Assembly: GCA_965248735.1 (NCBI GenBank)
Contig: OZ252146.1
Span: forward strand, 1,364,001 to 1,428,000
DNA length: 64,000 nucleotides
Reading direction: 5' to 3'
DNA from: Aldehydirespirator sp965248735
GTDB taxonomy: Bacteria; Actinomycetota; Acidimicrobiia; Acidimicrobiales; Aldehydirespiratoraceae
Positions 16,592-26,320 of the stretch are shown here, in pieces. The notes beneath the pieces were generated by a model. It was not told where the DNA came from, did no database searches, and was given only the letters and a program-made list of their open reading frames with translations. How positions within the stretch are numbered: the stretch's first letter is position 1; every line of letters starts with the position of its first letter. The translations under genes were made by a program, and so were the position numbers.

Positions 16592-17087
16592 GCGGTTCCC
16601 CCTGCCGGCACCGGACGAGTCGAAGTCCACCGTCTGAACCTGGATCCACCGAAGCGGTGAGCGCACAAGGGTTGGCGCGTCCACCAGAAAGGCCTCCCGA
16701 CGTGGGAGTATGTCGATGATCTGGTCTGACATGTTCGCCACGCGGGGAGGCACTTCCTGTGAGCAGCACACCAGGTGGGATCGACGGGCTGGAAACGGTG
16801 CTCGATCGCGGTTCGCCACGAACATCAAGCAGTTAACCACCCCACATGTGGCAAACCGATTGAAGTTCGTTCTGTCGGTGGTGGTGTCGATGCTGGCGGA
16901 CCATCCCCACCGGCCCGTCCATCGGTGGATCCAGGCTGAACAGACGCCCCGCCGACGCCTAGGCCCCGCCGACGCCTAGGCCCCGCCGATCGCTAGGCCC
17001 CGCCGACGCCTAGCCCTACCGAAGTACCTGTAGCTGGTGACCCGTGAGGTTCTCCACTACAGGGATTTGGCTGACGGGTCTCGACGC
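16592..17087. other. Intergenic region with a short 17-bp repeat
   Basis: No gene was recognised. At 16946-17012 about four copies of CCCCGCCGACGCCTAGG lie in tandem. A short open frame near 16850 (VANRLKFVLSVVVSMLADH) has no start context and might be a remnant. Confidence 0.4.
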
Positions 17088-18389
17088 CTAGAGCCTCGGG
17101 CGGGCCCTGGGGCGCAGCCACGGTCGGCTCACCCGGCCGTGGGCCAGGTCGGCTCCGGCGTGGCCGAGCACCGCCCCCAACACCAGCAGACCGCCGGCCA
17201 CGGTCACCAGCGGCGGCGCCTCGCTCAGCACGATCCACGCCAGAAGGATCGAGAACGGAGTCTCGCTGGAGCCCAGCAGCCCCGCCTCCGCGGCCGGGAT
17301 CAGCCGCACCCCCTCGGTCCACAGCACCAGCGACACCGCGAACACCAGCCCGAAGAGCACGATGAGCGGCGTCTGGTCGGCGGCCACGCCCAGAGGGTCG
17401 GCCACCGCCAGGGCCACCACGAACAGCAGCACCCCAGCCGAGCCCAGCGCCAGCACCGCGTCGGCTCCCTCGAACCGGCGGATCAGCACGATCAGCAGGG
17501 CCAGCGTCAACGACAGCACCACAGCCCGCATGTTGCCGTCGAGGTCGCCGGGCCCGAGGTTGCCGGCCACCGTCAGGGTCACCCCCGCCAGCGCCGCCGC
17601 GGCCGCCACTACCGTCGAGCGCCGCAGCCGCTCCCGCAGGATCAGCCACGCCAGCGCGGCGGCCATGAACGGAACCGTGGCTGCGATCACGCTGACGTTG
17701 GCCACCTCCGTCCTCTGCAGCGCGTCGATGTACAGGAACATCGACAGCCCCGCAAGCGCGGCCAGCAGCAGTCCCTGGGGTCCGAGGGTTGTGCGCAGCT
17801 TCGGGCGCCGGCCCCGCAGCGACACGTACACAAGCGCCGCGGTTCCGCCGACCAGGCCCCGCCAGCTGGCGATCTGCCAGGCGTCGGCGTCGATGCTGCG
17901 GGAGATGGCCCCGGTGCTGCCGAACCCGAGCCCCGACACGATCATCGCCGCCGCACCCAGCCGCCTGGACCGCCCTGTCGACCCCGCGCTCAAGTCGGAG
18001 CCCACGCCCACGCCGGACCCCGACCCTGTGCTTGCGCCCACGCCGGACCCCGACCCTGTGCTTGCGCCCACGCCGGACCCCGACCCTGTGCTTGCGCCCA
18101 CGCCGGACCCCGACCCTGTGCTTGCGCCCACGCCGGACCCCGACCCTGTGCTTGCGCCCACGCCGGACCCCGACCCTGTGCTTGCGCCCACGCCGGACCC
18201 CGACCCTGTGCTTGCGCCCACGCCGGACTCCGACCCTGTGCTTGCGCCCGAGTCCGACTCCGACCCTGTGCTTGCGCCCGAGTCCGACTCCGACCCCGTG
18301 CCCGACCGCGCTCCCGAGCTCGACCCCGACCCCGGGCCCGCGCTGGACTGGCCGGCCTGCGGGTCTGGAACCCCCTGGTCGGCCGTCAA
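17088..18389 (-). CDS. EamA/DMT-superfamily transporter with repetitive N-terminus
   Basis: 433 aa. The last 300 residues are a ten-helix DMT transporter made of two EamA halves (SGLGFGSTGAISRSI opens the first; LLGSSETPFSILLAWIVL closes the second). Such proteins export small metabolites. Residues 1-130 are unusual: about ten units of a Gly/Ser/Ala decapeptide (STGSGSGVGA), encoded by a 30-bp minisatellite that stays in frame. The transporter may originally have started near the AAAMIVSGLG segment, with the repeat added later. It is a single gene downstream of msrA on the same strand. Confidence 0.82.
   Translation of the reverse strand: MTADQGVPDPQAGQSSAGPGSGSSSGARSGTGSESDSGASTGSESDSGASTGSESGVGASTGSGSGVGASTGSGSGVGASTGSGSGVGASTGSGSGVGASTGSGSGVGASTGSGSGVGASTGSGSGVGVGSDLSAGSTGRSRRLGAAAMIVSGLGFGSTGAISRSIDADAWQIASWRGLVGGTAALVYVSLRGRRPKLRTTLGPQGLLLAALAGLSMFLYIDALQRTEVANVSVIAATVPFMAAALAWLILRERLRRSTVVAAAAALAGVTLTVAGNLGPGDLDGNMRAVVLSLTLALLIVLIRRFEGADAVLALGSAGVLLFVVALAVADPLGVAADQTPLIVLFGLVFAVSLVLWTEGVRLIPAAEAGLLGSSETPFSILLAWIVLSEAPPLVTVAGGLLVLGAVLGHAGADLAHGRVSRPWLRPRARPRL
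18001..18300 (-). repeat. 30-bp in-frame minisatellite in the EamA gene
   Basis: Eight close copies of CTTGCGCCCACGCCGGACCC + CGACCCTGTG (30 bp) and two diverged ones. Each encodes ten residues, so copy-number change would alter protein length without a frameshift. Confidence 0.9.
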
Positions 18390-18407
18390 CTGGGGGCCGG
18401 GGGACGG

Positions 18408-19064
<657 letters not shown>

Positions 19065-19089
19065 GACCCGACTGTACCGGCTGCCCCGT

Positions 19090-19215
19090 CGCCCGAATCT
19101 TGGTGCGAGTTTTGGGTCTATGCGACCCACTACTCGGCCGAGATTCCCGCGGCAAGCTCCGCTCGCCCGAATCTTGGGGTGAGTTTTGTAGCCATACCAC
19201 ACACAACCCTCCCGA
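19090..19215 (+). repeat. Two copies of the dispersed hairpin element
   Basis: Copies start at about 19090 (GAATCTTGGTGCGAGTTTTG) and 19168 (GAATCTTGGGGTGAGTTTTG). Each ends in a degenerate inverted complement (CGGCCGAGATT, CTCCCGAGTTT). They match the elements at 8221 and 63325. Confidence 0.65.
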
Positions 19216-19253
19216 GTTTCGCAGAGCCGCCCGCCCGATGGTCGGAATCGAAG

Positions 19254-19325
19254 ATGGACACTGAGTCCCGCCAGGCCGTGCACGAACAGGTACGGCCTGG
19301 CGGGATCCAGCCCATCCGGGCCAAC
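19254..19325 (+). pseudogene. 5' fragment of the gene family seen at 63876
   Basis: The frame MDTESRQAVHEQ closely matches MDSVDTESRRALHEL at the start of the partial gene at 63876-64000, and the DNA (TGGACACTGAGTCCCGCC) is identical over 18 bp. Both lie directly after the same hairpin elements. Similarity stops after about 12 codons, so this is a truncated copy. Confidence 0.5.
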
Positions 19326-19385
19326 CCCGCCACGGCTACCCTCTGGCGCGATGCTCGACACGATCCGCCCCGAACCGCCAACGCG

Positions 19386-21134
19386 ATGCTCGACACGCTG
19401 ATCACCGGGGGCACGCTGATCGACGGCACCGGTGCGCCGGCCCGCCCCGCCGACATCGGCGTCAGCGACGGACGGATCGTGGCCGTGGTCGATCCCGGCG
19501 AGATCGCGGGCACCGACGCCGCCGACACGATCGACGCCGACGGCCTGGTCGTCTGCCCCGGTTTCATCGACCCCCACACCCACTACGACGCCCAGATCTT
19601 CTGGGACCCCAGGGCCACCCCGTCGAACCTGTTCGGGGTCACCACCGTGATCGGCGGCAACTGCGGCTTCACGCTCGCCCCCCTGGGCAACGCCGAAGAC
19701 GGCGAGTACCTCAAGCGGATGATGGTGAAGGTGGAGGGCATGGAGCTGGCCGCCCTCGAGCAGGGCGTGCCCTGGGACTGGGAGAGCTTCGCCGACTACC
19801 TGCGAGCAGTGGAGAGCCGGGGCGTGGCCGTGAACGCCGGCTTCCTGGTGGGACACTGCGCGCTGCGCCGGGCCGTGATGCGCGCCGACGCCGTCGGCCA
19901 CGAGGCCAACGAGGATCAGATCGCCCTGATGCGGGTCCTGCTGGCCGAGTCGCTGGCCGCGGGCGGACTCGGTTTCTCTACCGGCCGCAGCTACACCCAC
20001 AACGACTGGGACGGTCAGCCCGTGCCCAGCCGCTGGGCCTCAGAAGAAGAGGTGCTGGAGCTGTGCCGGGAGACGGCCACCCACCCCGGCACCACCCTGG
20101 AATGGGTGGCCGACGGCTGCATGAAGGGATTCAGCGAGGACGAGGTCGCCTTGATGACCCGGATGTCGCTGCAGGCCCAACGCCCGCTCAACTGGAACGT
20201 GCTGACCATCGACTCGGCCCGCCCCGACGACTACCGCAACCAGATCGCGGCCTGCGAGCGGGCCGCCGAGGCCGGGGCCATCGTCATCGCCCTCACCATG
20301 CCGATCCTGGTGGAGATGAACATGAACCTGGGCAGCTTCTGCGCGCTGCACATGCTGCCCGGCTGGCGCGACACCTTCGGCCTGCCCATACACGAGCGCA
20401 TGGAGGCCCTGCGCCGCCCCGAGACCCTCATCTTCCTCGAGAACGGCGCGGCCAGCCCCGAGGCGGGCGTGTTCAGCCGCCTCACCGGCTGGTCCGACTA
20501 CCGCATCGGCGACACCTATTCGGCCGCCAACGAGGGCCTCAAGGGCCGCCGGGTGGGCGACATCGCCCGGGAGCGGGGCCAGCGGGACTTCTTCTGCCTG
20601 GTGGACATCTGCCTGGCCGACGATCTGCGCACCGTGCTGTGGCCCGCCCCCACCGACGACGACCCCGAGAGCTGGAGGCTGCGGGCCGAGGCCTGGGAGC
20701 ACCCTGCGGTGATGATCGGCGGCAGCGACGCCGGGGCGCACCTCGACCGCATGGCCGGCGCCTGCTACCCCACGGCGTGGATCGACGACTGCCTGCGGGG
20801 CCGGCAGCTCACCACCCTCGAGAACGCCGTCCGCCATCTGACCGAGGCCCCCGCCCGGCTGTTCGGCCTCAAGGGCCGGGGCCGCATCGCCGAGGGCTCC
20901 TTCGCCGACATCGTGCTGTTCGATCCCGACACGGTGGGCGCCACCGAGCCTGAGCTGGTGGCCGACCTGCCCGGCGAGGGCAGGCGCCTGTGGTCCGAGG
21001 CCACCGGCGTGCGGCGGGTGATGGTCAACGGCGTCACCACCGTGGTCGACGGCGAGGCCACCGAGGCGCTGCCGGGCACGGTGCTGCGCTCGGGGCGACA
21101 CACCGAGACCGTCCCGGTGGGAGCGGCCGCGTAG
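19386..21134 (+). CDS. D-aminoacylase-type amidohydrolase
   Basis: 582 aa. It belongs to the N-acyl-D-amino-acid deacylase / dihydroorotase-like amidohydrolases. Metal ligands are visible in CPGFIDPHTHYDAQ (about residues 62-75), VGHCALRR, and GGSDAGAHLDRM near residue 455. TTVIGGNCGFTLAP and GLGFSTGRSYTHNDW are typical for the group. It probably deacylates an N-acyl amino acid or opens a cyclic amide in the cytosol; the substrate is not certain. The ATG at 19386 was chosen because similarity starts there. A nearby ATGCTCGACAC at 19350 is a short duplicate of the start. Confidence 0.85.
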   Translation: MLDTLITGGTLIDGTGAPARPADIGVSDGRIVAVVDPGEIAGTDAADTIDADGLVVCPGFIDPHTHYDAQIFWDPRATPSNLFGVTTVIGGNCGFTLAPLGNAEDGEYLKRMMVKVEGMELAALEQGVPWDWESFADYLRAVESRGVAVNAGFLVGHCALRRAVMRADAVGHEANEDQIALMRVLLAESLAAGGLGFSTGRSYTHNDWDGQPVPSRWASEEEVLELCRETATHPGTTLEWVADGCMKGFSEDEVALMTRMSLQAQRPLNWNVLTIDSARPDDYRNQIAACERAAEAGAIVIALTMPILVEMNMNLGSFCALHMLPGWRDTFGLPIHERMEALRRPETLIFLENGAASPEAGVFSRLTGWSDYRIGDTYSAANEGLKGRRVGDIARERGQRDFFCLVDICLADDLRTVLWPAPTDDDPESWRLRAEAWEHPAVMIGGSDAGAHLDRMAGACYPTAWIDDCLRGRQLTTLENAVRHLTEAPARLFGLKGRGRIAEGSFADIVLFDPDTVGATEPELVADLPGEGRRLWSEATGVRRVMVNGVTTVVDGEATEALPGTVLRSGRHTETVPVGAAA

Positions 21135-21149
21135 TCGCTGAATCGGAAC

Positions 21150-21432
21150 GCCGAGAAGTCACGCCGAGCAACCAAGGCCGAGAAGTCACGCCGAGAAGCG
21201 AACGCCGAGCAGTCACGCCGAGCAGCGAACGCCGAGAAGTCACGCCGAGCAACCAAGGCCGAGAAGTCACGCCGAGAAGCGAACGCCGAGAAGTCACGCC
21301 GAGCAACCAAGGCCGAGAAGTCACGCCGAGCAACCAAGGCCGAGAAGTCACGCCGAGAAGCGAACGCCGAGAAGTCACGCCGAGCAACCAAGGCCGAGAA
21401 GTCACGCCGAGAAGCGAACGCCGAGAAACGCA
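21150..21432 (+). repeat. Compound tandem repeats upstream of acsA
   Basis: About 20 short units of three kinds alternate: GCCGAGAAGTCAC, GCCGAGAAGCGAAC and GCCGAGCAACCAAG, giving a roughly 27-bp period. The array ends 6 bp before the AGGAGG ribosome-binding site of acsA. Confidence 0.85.
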
Positions 21433-21449
21433 GAACTAGGAGGATCGCC

Positions 21450-23444
21450 ATGGCCGAAGGCTCGATCGAGATCTACGAGACCGAGGACCGCACGTTCCCG
21501 CCGCCGCCGGGGTTCGCGGCCGCGGCCGAGGTCGCCGACCAGTCGATGTACGACGAGGCCGCCGCCGACTTCGAGGCGTTCTGGGCCCGCCAGGCCCGCG
21601 ACCTGCTCGACTGGGACACCGACTTCCACACCACCCTCGAGTGGGACCTGCCCTTCGCCAAGTGGTTCGTGGGCGGCCGGCTCAACGTGTCCTACAACTG
21701 CCTGGACCGCCACGTGGCCGCGGGCAAGGGCGACAAGGTGGCCTTCCACTGGGAGGGCGAGCCGGGCGACACCCGCACCATCACCTACGCCGAGCTGCTC
21801 GACGACGTGCAGCGCTTCGCCAATGTGCTGCTGCACCTGGGCCTGCGCAGGGGCGACCGCATCGCGGTGTACATGCCGATGATCCCCGAGCTGGCGGTCA
21901 CCATGCTGGCCTGCACCCGCATCGGGGTGGCCCACTCGGTGATCTTCGGCGGCTTCTCGCCCGACGCCATCACCGACCGCTGCGCCGACGCCGAGGCCCG
22001 TCTGGTGGTCACCGCCGATGCCGGCTTCCGCCGGGGCGCGCCGTCCCCCCTGAAGCCCAACGTGGATCTGGCGTTGGCCGCGGGGGCGCCGTCGGTGGAG
22101 CACGTCGTGGTGGTGGACCGCTGCGGCACCGATCCGGCCATGGTCGACGGCCGCGACCTGTGGTGGCACGACGTGATGGCCGAGGTCGCCCCGGACTGCC
22201 CGGCCGAGCCCATGGATTCCGAGCAGCTGCTGTACCTGCTGTACACGTCGGGCACCACCGCCAAGCCCAAGGGGATCATGCACACCACCGGCGGGTACCT
22301 CGCCCAGGTGGCGTTCACCCACCGCTACGTGTTCGACTTGCGCCCCGACGCCGACGTGTTCTGGTGCGCGGCCGACATCGGCTGGGTCACCGGCCACAGC
22401 TACATCGTGTACGGGCCGCTGGCCAACGGGGCCACGTCGGTGATGTACGAGGGCACCCCCGACACGCCCCGCCCTGAAGAGCGCGAAGGCGACCGGGCCG
22501 GCTGGGCCAAGGACCGCCTGTGGGACATCATCGAGCGCTACGGCGTCACCCAGCTCTACACCGCCCCCACCGCCATCCGCACGTTCATGAAGTGGGGCGA
22601 GCAGTGGCCGGCGGGGCGCAACCTGTCCAGCCTGCGGGTGCTGGGCACGGTGGGGGAGCCCATCAACCCCGAGGCGTGGATGTGGTACCACCGCCACATC
22701 GGGGGCGAGCGCTGCCCGATTGTGGACACCTGGTGGCAGACCGAGACCGGCGGCCACATGGTCACCCCGCTGCCGGGGGTGACCACCACCAAGCCGGGCT
22801 CGGCCACCCAGCCCCTGCCGGGCGTGTTCGCGGAGGTGGTGGACGACTCGGGTTCGGTGGTGGACACCGGCGGCGGGTATCTGACCATCACCCGCCCGTG
22901 GCCGTCGATGCTGCGGGGGATCTGGGGCGACCCGGAGCGCTACCGCGAGACCTACTGGTCGAGGTTCGAGGGCCGTTACTTCGCGGGCGACGGGGCCCGC
23001 CTCGACGCCGACGGCTATCTGTGGCTGCTGGGCAGGGTGGACGACGTGATGAACGTGTCGGGCCATCGGCTCTCCACCACCGAGGTGGAGTCGGCGCTGG
23101 TGGACCATCCCGCGGTGGCCGAGGCCGCGGTGGTGGGCGCGGCCGACGACATCACCGGCCAGGCCATCGTGGGCTACGTGATCCTGGTGGGCACCGCGGT
23201 GGCCTCCGACGAGCTGCGTGAGGAGGTCCGCCAGCATGTGGCGGTCAAGCTGGGGGCGACGGCGAGGCCCGAGGCGGTGTTCCTGGTGCCGGACCTGCCC
23301 AAGACCCGCTCGGGCAAGATCATGCGCCGCCTGCTGCGCGATGTGGCCGACGGCCGGGACTTGGGCGACACCACCACTCTGGCCGATCCGGGTGTGGTGT
23401 CCGAGATCCGGGACCGGGCCGCAGAAGCCGCCGACGAGGAGTGA
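21450..23444 (+). CDS. acsA: Acetyl-CoA synthetase-type acyl-CoA ligase
   Basis: 664 aa, the usual size for acetate-CoA ligase. It activates acetate (or a short acid) to the acyl-AMP and then acyl-CoA. The family blocks are all present: WFVGGRLNVSYNCLDRH, YLLYTSGTTAKPKGIMH (phosphate loop), DTWWQTETGGHM, YFAGDGARLDADGYLWLLGR, and the C-terminal TRSGKIMRRLLR with the lysine that is commonly regulated by acetylation. The start is an ATG 6 bp after AGGAGG. The last codons and stop are repeated just downstream. Confidence 0.92.
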   Translation: MAEGSIEIYETEDRTFPPPPGFAAAAEVADQSMYDEAAADFEAFWARQARDLLDWDTDFHTTLEWDLPFAKWFVGGRLNVSYNCLDRHVAAGKGDKVAFHWEGEPGDTRTITYAELLDDVQRFANVLLHLGLRRGDRIAVYMPMIPELAVTMLACTRIGVAHSVIFGGFSPDAITDRCADAEARLVVTADAGFRRGAPSPLKPNVDLALAAGAPSVEHVVVVDRCGTDPAMVDGRDLWWHDVMAEVAPDCPAEPMDSEQLLYLLYTSGTTAKPKGIMHTTGGYLAQVAFTHRYVFDLRPDADVFWCAADIGWVTGHSYIVYGPLANGATSVMYEGTPDTPRPEEREGDRAGWAKDRLWDIIERYGVTQLYTAPTAIRTFMKWGEQWPAGRNLSSLRVLGTVGEPINPEAWMWYHRHIGGERCPIVDTWWQTETGGHMVTPLPGVTTTKPGSATQPLPGVFAEVVDDSGSVVDTGGGYLTITRPWPSMLRGIWGDPERYRETYWSRFEGRYFAGDGARLDADGYLWLLGRVDDVMNVSGHRLSTTEVESALVDHPAVAEAAVVGAADDITGQAIVGYVILVGTAVASDELREEVRQHVAVKLGATARPEAVFLVPDLPKTRSGKIMRRLLRDVADGRDLGDTTTLADPGVVSEIRDRAAEAADEE

Positions 23445-23476
23445 CCGGGCCGCAGAAGCCGCCGATGAGGAGTGAC
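23411..23476 (+). repeat. Duplicated acsA 3' end including stop codon
   Basis: The tail encoding RAAEAADEE-stop is present twice in succession, about 33 bp apart (GACCGGGCCGCAGAAGCCGC...GAGGAGTGA). The second copy is outside the gene. Confidence 0.8.
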
Positions 23477-23612
23477 CGGGGTCGTGTTTCACTCTGTTCG
23501 CCGGTTCTCGGCTGCCTGGCCGGGTTTCCATAAACAGAAGGGAGTGACCGGGGTCGTGTTCCACTCTGTTCGCGGTTATCGGCAGTATGCCCGGGTTTCC
23601 GCGAACAGAACG
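23474..23612. repeat. Two tandem copies of a hairpin segment
   Basis: Two ~75-bp copies beginning GGAGTGACCGGGGTCGTGTT. The second contains a perfect 11-bp inverted repeat (TCTGTTCGCGG at 23565-23575, complement at 23599-23609) around a 23-nt loop; the first has a decayed version. It may serve as a terminator for acsA. Confidence 0.6.
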
Positions 23613-23644
23613 ACGGATGGCCTCGACGACGGTGAGTTGAGGCC

Positions 23645-24145
23645 ATGACCGCCACCCCCGACAACTGGCACTTCCGTGACGGCGCGCCCGCCGGCGGCCC
23701 GCTGGTGATCTTCGACCTCGACGGCGTGATCTCCGACGCATCGCATCGCCAGCATTTCCTGCGGGGCGCCCGCAAGGACTACCGGGGCTTCTTCACCGCT
23801 GCGGGCCTGGACCCGCCGTACCAGACCGGCCTGGCGCTGACCGCGTCGGTGGCCGAGGACCACGCGGTGGCCATCCTCACTGCCCGCCCCAACTATGTGG
23901 TCGACATGACCCGCAGCTGGCTGGCCGCCAACGAGGTCCGCCACGACCTGCTGATCCTGCGCCCGAAGCACGGGCGGGGCAGCCACGGCCCCTCAGCGGA
24001 CTACAAGCGCCACGAGGTGTCCCGCCTGCGAGCAGCCGGCTACCAGGTCGCCCTAGCCGTCGACGACGACGAGCGCATCATCGAGATGTACCGCTCCGAG
24101 GACGTGTTCGCCCTGTACATGCACTCCGGCTACTACGAGCGCTAG
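23645..24145 (+). CDS. HAD-superfamily phosphatase
   Basis: 166 aa. It has the HAD nucleophile motif IFDLDGVISDASHRQHFL near residue 22, motif II in VAILTARPN and the late acidic motif in ALAVDDDERII. Arrangement and length resemble the small phosphatase domain of polynucleotide kinase-phosphatases, which removes phosphate from nucleic acid ends or nucleotides. The real substrate is unknown. It sits alone between repeat clusters. Confidence 0.78.
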   Translation: MTATPDNWHFRDGAPAGGPLVIFDLDGVISDASHRQHFLRGARKDYRGFFTAAGLDPPYQTGLALTASVAEDHAVAILTARPNYVVDMTRSWLAANEVRHDLLILRPKHGRGSHGPSADYKRHEVSRLRAAGYQVALAVDDDERIIEMYRSEDVFALYMHSGYYER

Positions 24146-24149
24146 CCCG

Positions 24150-24290
24150 CGCGCAACGGCCCCCGGGAGGCTCATCCGCGCGTGTGTCGCCTACGCGTGC
24201 GTCGCCTACGCCCCCCGGGAGGCTCATCCGGGCGTGCGTCGCCAACGGCCCCCGGGAGGCTCATCCGCGCGTATGTCGCCTACGCCCGAG
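24150..24290. repeat. Direct repeats downstream of the HAD gene
   Basis: Three copies of CCCCGGGAGGCTCATCCG followed by variants of CGTGTGTCGCCTACG. No coding role is seen. Confidence 0.7.
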
Positions 24291-24361
24291 CGCCTGGTGA
24301 CCGATGCCGGGGGCCGGACGGGAACACACCTCGCCCCGCGGTGCGTTCATTCCTGCCGGAC

Positions 24362-24455
24362 CGTAGTTTGGGGAGCGACCCGAGTCTGGGGAGCGACCCG
24401 AGTTTGGGGAGCGACCGTAGTTTGGAGAGCGACCCGAGTTTGGGGAGCGACCCGG
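24362..24455. repeat. 18-bp repeats upstream of htpX
   Basis: Five copies of GAGTTTGGGGAGCGACCC with base changes, ending about 10 bp before the GGAGG ribosome-binding site of htpX. Confidence 0.8.
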
Positions 24456-24479
24456 TGGCGGACGCGGAGGTGACGGACC

Positions 24480-25343
24480 ATGTACAACGCGGCCAAGACG
24501 TTCACGCTGCTGGCCCTGCTCGGCGGCCTGTGCATTGTGATCGGCGGGTCTTTCGGGTCGGGCGGCCTGGTGCTCGGCCTGATCTTCGCTCTGGTGCTGA
24601 CCGGGGGCTCCTACTGGTTCAGCGACAAGCTGGCCATTGCCTCGGCCCGGGCCAAGCCGGTGAGCGCGGCCGACAATCCCCGCTACCACGAGGTCATGGC
24701 CGACCTGTGCGCCCGGGCGAACATGCCCATGCCGAAGCTGTACATGACGCCCAACCCGCAGCCCAACGCCTTCGCTACCGGCCGCAATCCCAACAACGCC
24801 GCGGTGTGCATCACCGCCGGCCTCACCCAGGCGATGGGCTGGGACGAGATCAGGGGCGTGCTGGCCCATGAGCTGGCCCACATCCGCAACCGCGACATCC
24901 TGATCGGCTCGGTGGCCGCGGCCATCGGCATGGCGGTGACGTTCGTCGCCTATATCGCCATGTGGGGGGCGATGTTCGCGGGCGGGCGCGACGACCGCCA
25001 CGGCAACCCGCTGGGCCAGCTGGCCCTAGCCATCCTGGCCCCGATCGCGGCCGCGATGATCCAGGCCGCCATCAGCCGCAGCCGGGAGTTCCAGGCCGAC
25101 GCGTCGGCGGCCAAGCTGATCGGCGACGGCCGTCCCCTGGCCCGGGCGCTGGGGCGTCTGGAGACGTATTCGCAGCGGATCCCGTCGGGGGTGAACCCGA
25201 GCCAGGCGTCGAACTACATCATCGACCCGCTCAAGGCCCAGGCCCGCGGCCGCGGTGGCGGGGGAGGCTTCGGCAAGATGTTCTCCACCCATCCGCCCAC
25301 AGCCGAGCGGATCCGCCGCCTCGAGTCCCGAGACTGGCAGTAG
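24480..25343 (+). CDS. htpX: Membrane zinc metalloprotease HtpX
   Basis: 287 aa. An M48-family protease of the cytoplasmic membrane that degrades misfolded membrane proteins. Two N-terminal helices (residues 8-45) are followed by the zinc motif VLAHELAHIRNRD near residue 128, two further helices, then SREFQADASAAKL, whose glutamate is the third ligand. The C-terminal FSTHPPTAERIRRL is typical. The 3' end (GCGGATCCGCCGCCTCGAG) has a degenerate second copy just after the stop. Confidence 0.93.
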   Translation: MYNAAKTFTLLALLGGLCIVIGGSFGSGGLVLGLIFALVLTGGSYWFSDKLAIASARAKPVSAADNPRYHEVMADLCARANMPMPKLYMTPNPQPNAFATGRNPNNAAVCITAGLTQAMGWDEIRGVLAHELAHIRNRDILIGSVAAAIGMAVTFVAYIAMWGAMFAGGRDDRHGNPLGQLALAILAPIAAAMIQAAISRSREFQADASAAKLIGDGRPLARALGRLETYSQRIPSGVNPSQASNYIIDPLKAQARGRGGGGGFGKMFSTHPPTAERIRRLESRDWQ

Positions 25344-25390
25344 TCCCGGACCGTCGAGCGCATCCGCTGTCTCGACGGCCGGCGTCCGGC
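25344..25390 (+). repeat. Degenerate duplicate of the htpX 3' end
   Basis: GTCGAGCGCATCCGCTGTCTCGA (about 25353) matches GCCGAGCGGATCCGCCGCCTCGA inside the gene (about 25302). The copy lies after the stop codon. Confidence 0.5.
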
Positions 25391-25424
25391 GGCAGTCCCT
25401 GTCGCCCCCGAAGGAGGCCGGCGA

Positions 25425-25733
25425 TCAGGGACGGTCGAAGATCTCGCGGCCCCCGCAGCGGCGCCAGATGACGTGCCGATGGCCCGGGACGATCTCGTCG
25501 CCCCAAGAGAGGGTCGCTCTGCCGTCCAGTGCCCAGGTCATCTCGAAGACGCCCGGAGCGCCCTTCACGCCCTTGACTCGCAGGCCGGGACGAATATGGC
25601 TGCGCCGTCCGGCCTCCATGTCGCGAAGGTCCGAGACAAGGCGATCCCTGCTGGCACGCAGACGAGCCTGCTGATCCTTCGTGAGCTGTCTCCAATCCCG
25701 GCGAAAGCGGTCGGACCTGTGGTGCGTGGGCAT
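25425..25733 (-). CDS. Putative RelE/ParE-superfamily toxin
   Basis: 102 aa. Size and order of elements fit the RelE/HigB-type fold: two basic N-terminal helices (SDRFRRDWRQLTKDQQARLR), then a beta-rich half with LRVKGVKGAPGVFEMTWALDGRATLSWG and a terminal HVIWRRCGG. Such toxins cleave mRNA on the ribosome or poison gyrase. The assignment rests on pattern, not on an obvious close relative. It lies 34 bp downstream of the gene at 25768-26313 on the same strand. Confidence 0.5.
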   Translation of the reverse strand: MPTHHRSDRFRRDWRQLTKDQQARLRASRDRLVSDLRDMEAGRRSHIRPGLRVKGVKGAPGVFEMTWALDGRATLSWGDEIVPGHRHVIWRRCGGREIFDRP

Positions 25734-25767
25734 TTCCGCCCCTTAGGCGACGAGGGTCACCGCCTAG

Positions 25768-26313
25768 TCACGCACGATCAGGTTCGAGATCTTCAGCCAC
25801 TTCTGCTGCGAGCATTTCCGCGCCGCTCAGGTAGATGACGGATCGGCCCGCGGCGATGTCGGCGTCCGGGTCGGGCACGTCGTCCTCGCCGAGGTCCTCA
25901 GTTGCCCGGGCTCTGGCTTTGGCGATCTTCTCCCCGAGGTCCGGGAAGAGGCCCTTTAGTGCCGCGACGAACTCGTCGGAACTCGCGCAGTGGGCATATA
26001 GGCGCTTCATGTAGTCGACGACTTCCTCGTAGTGGGCGTCGGGGTCGCCGAACCAGGCCTCGTCGGGCTCGCCCGGCGAGCCGTCTCCGGCCGCGGCCGA
26101 CCCGAGCTCGGGCCACATATCCCCCTCGGGCCATTCGTAGTCGTCCGGCCAGTTGAAGCCGTCCGGGAATGGCTCTGACACTGGGTAGTCGGGCATGACG
26201 TGGCCCGCCTCGGCTCCACCCACGGGTGCCACGCTATCGCTGGTGCGGGTTATCACGGAGGTGCCGGGCCCTCCAGAGCCCCGGCTCGGATCATGTGATG
26301 CCAATTTCTTCAT
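25768..26313 (-). CDS. Acidic protein upstream of a RelE-like toxin, putative antitoxin
   Basis: 181 aa from the ATG at 26313. It is very acidic and rich in Trp/Pro/Asp in the first half (FPDGFNWPDDYEWPEGDMWP). The second half is helical (YEEVVDYMKRLYAHCASSDE) and ends in an extended GRSVIYLSGAEMLAAEV. No family was recognised. Position ahead of the toxin-like gene suggests an antitoxin, though it is longer than usual. The ATG falls 7 nt after a good -10 box, so the mRNA is probably leaderless. Confidence 0.5.
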   Translation of the reverse strand: MKKLASHDPSRGSGGPGTSVITRTSDSVAPVGGAEAGHVMPDYPVSEPFPDGFNWPDDYEWPEGDMWPELGSAAAGDGSPGEPDEAWFGDPDAHYEEVVDYMKRLYAHCASSDEFVAALKGLFPDLGEKIAKARARATEDLGEDDVPDPDADIAAGRSVIYLSGAEMLAAEVAEDLEPDRA

Positions 26314-26320
26314 GAAAAAT

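Noticed and set aside
21402..23741. Reverse-strand gene of about 780 codons opposite acsA
   Set aside because: His/Gly/Arg-rich antisense frame of a high-GC gene; acsA on the forward strand is a complete family match.
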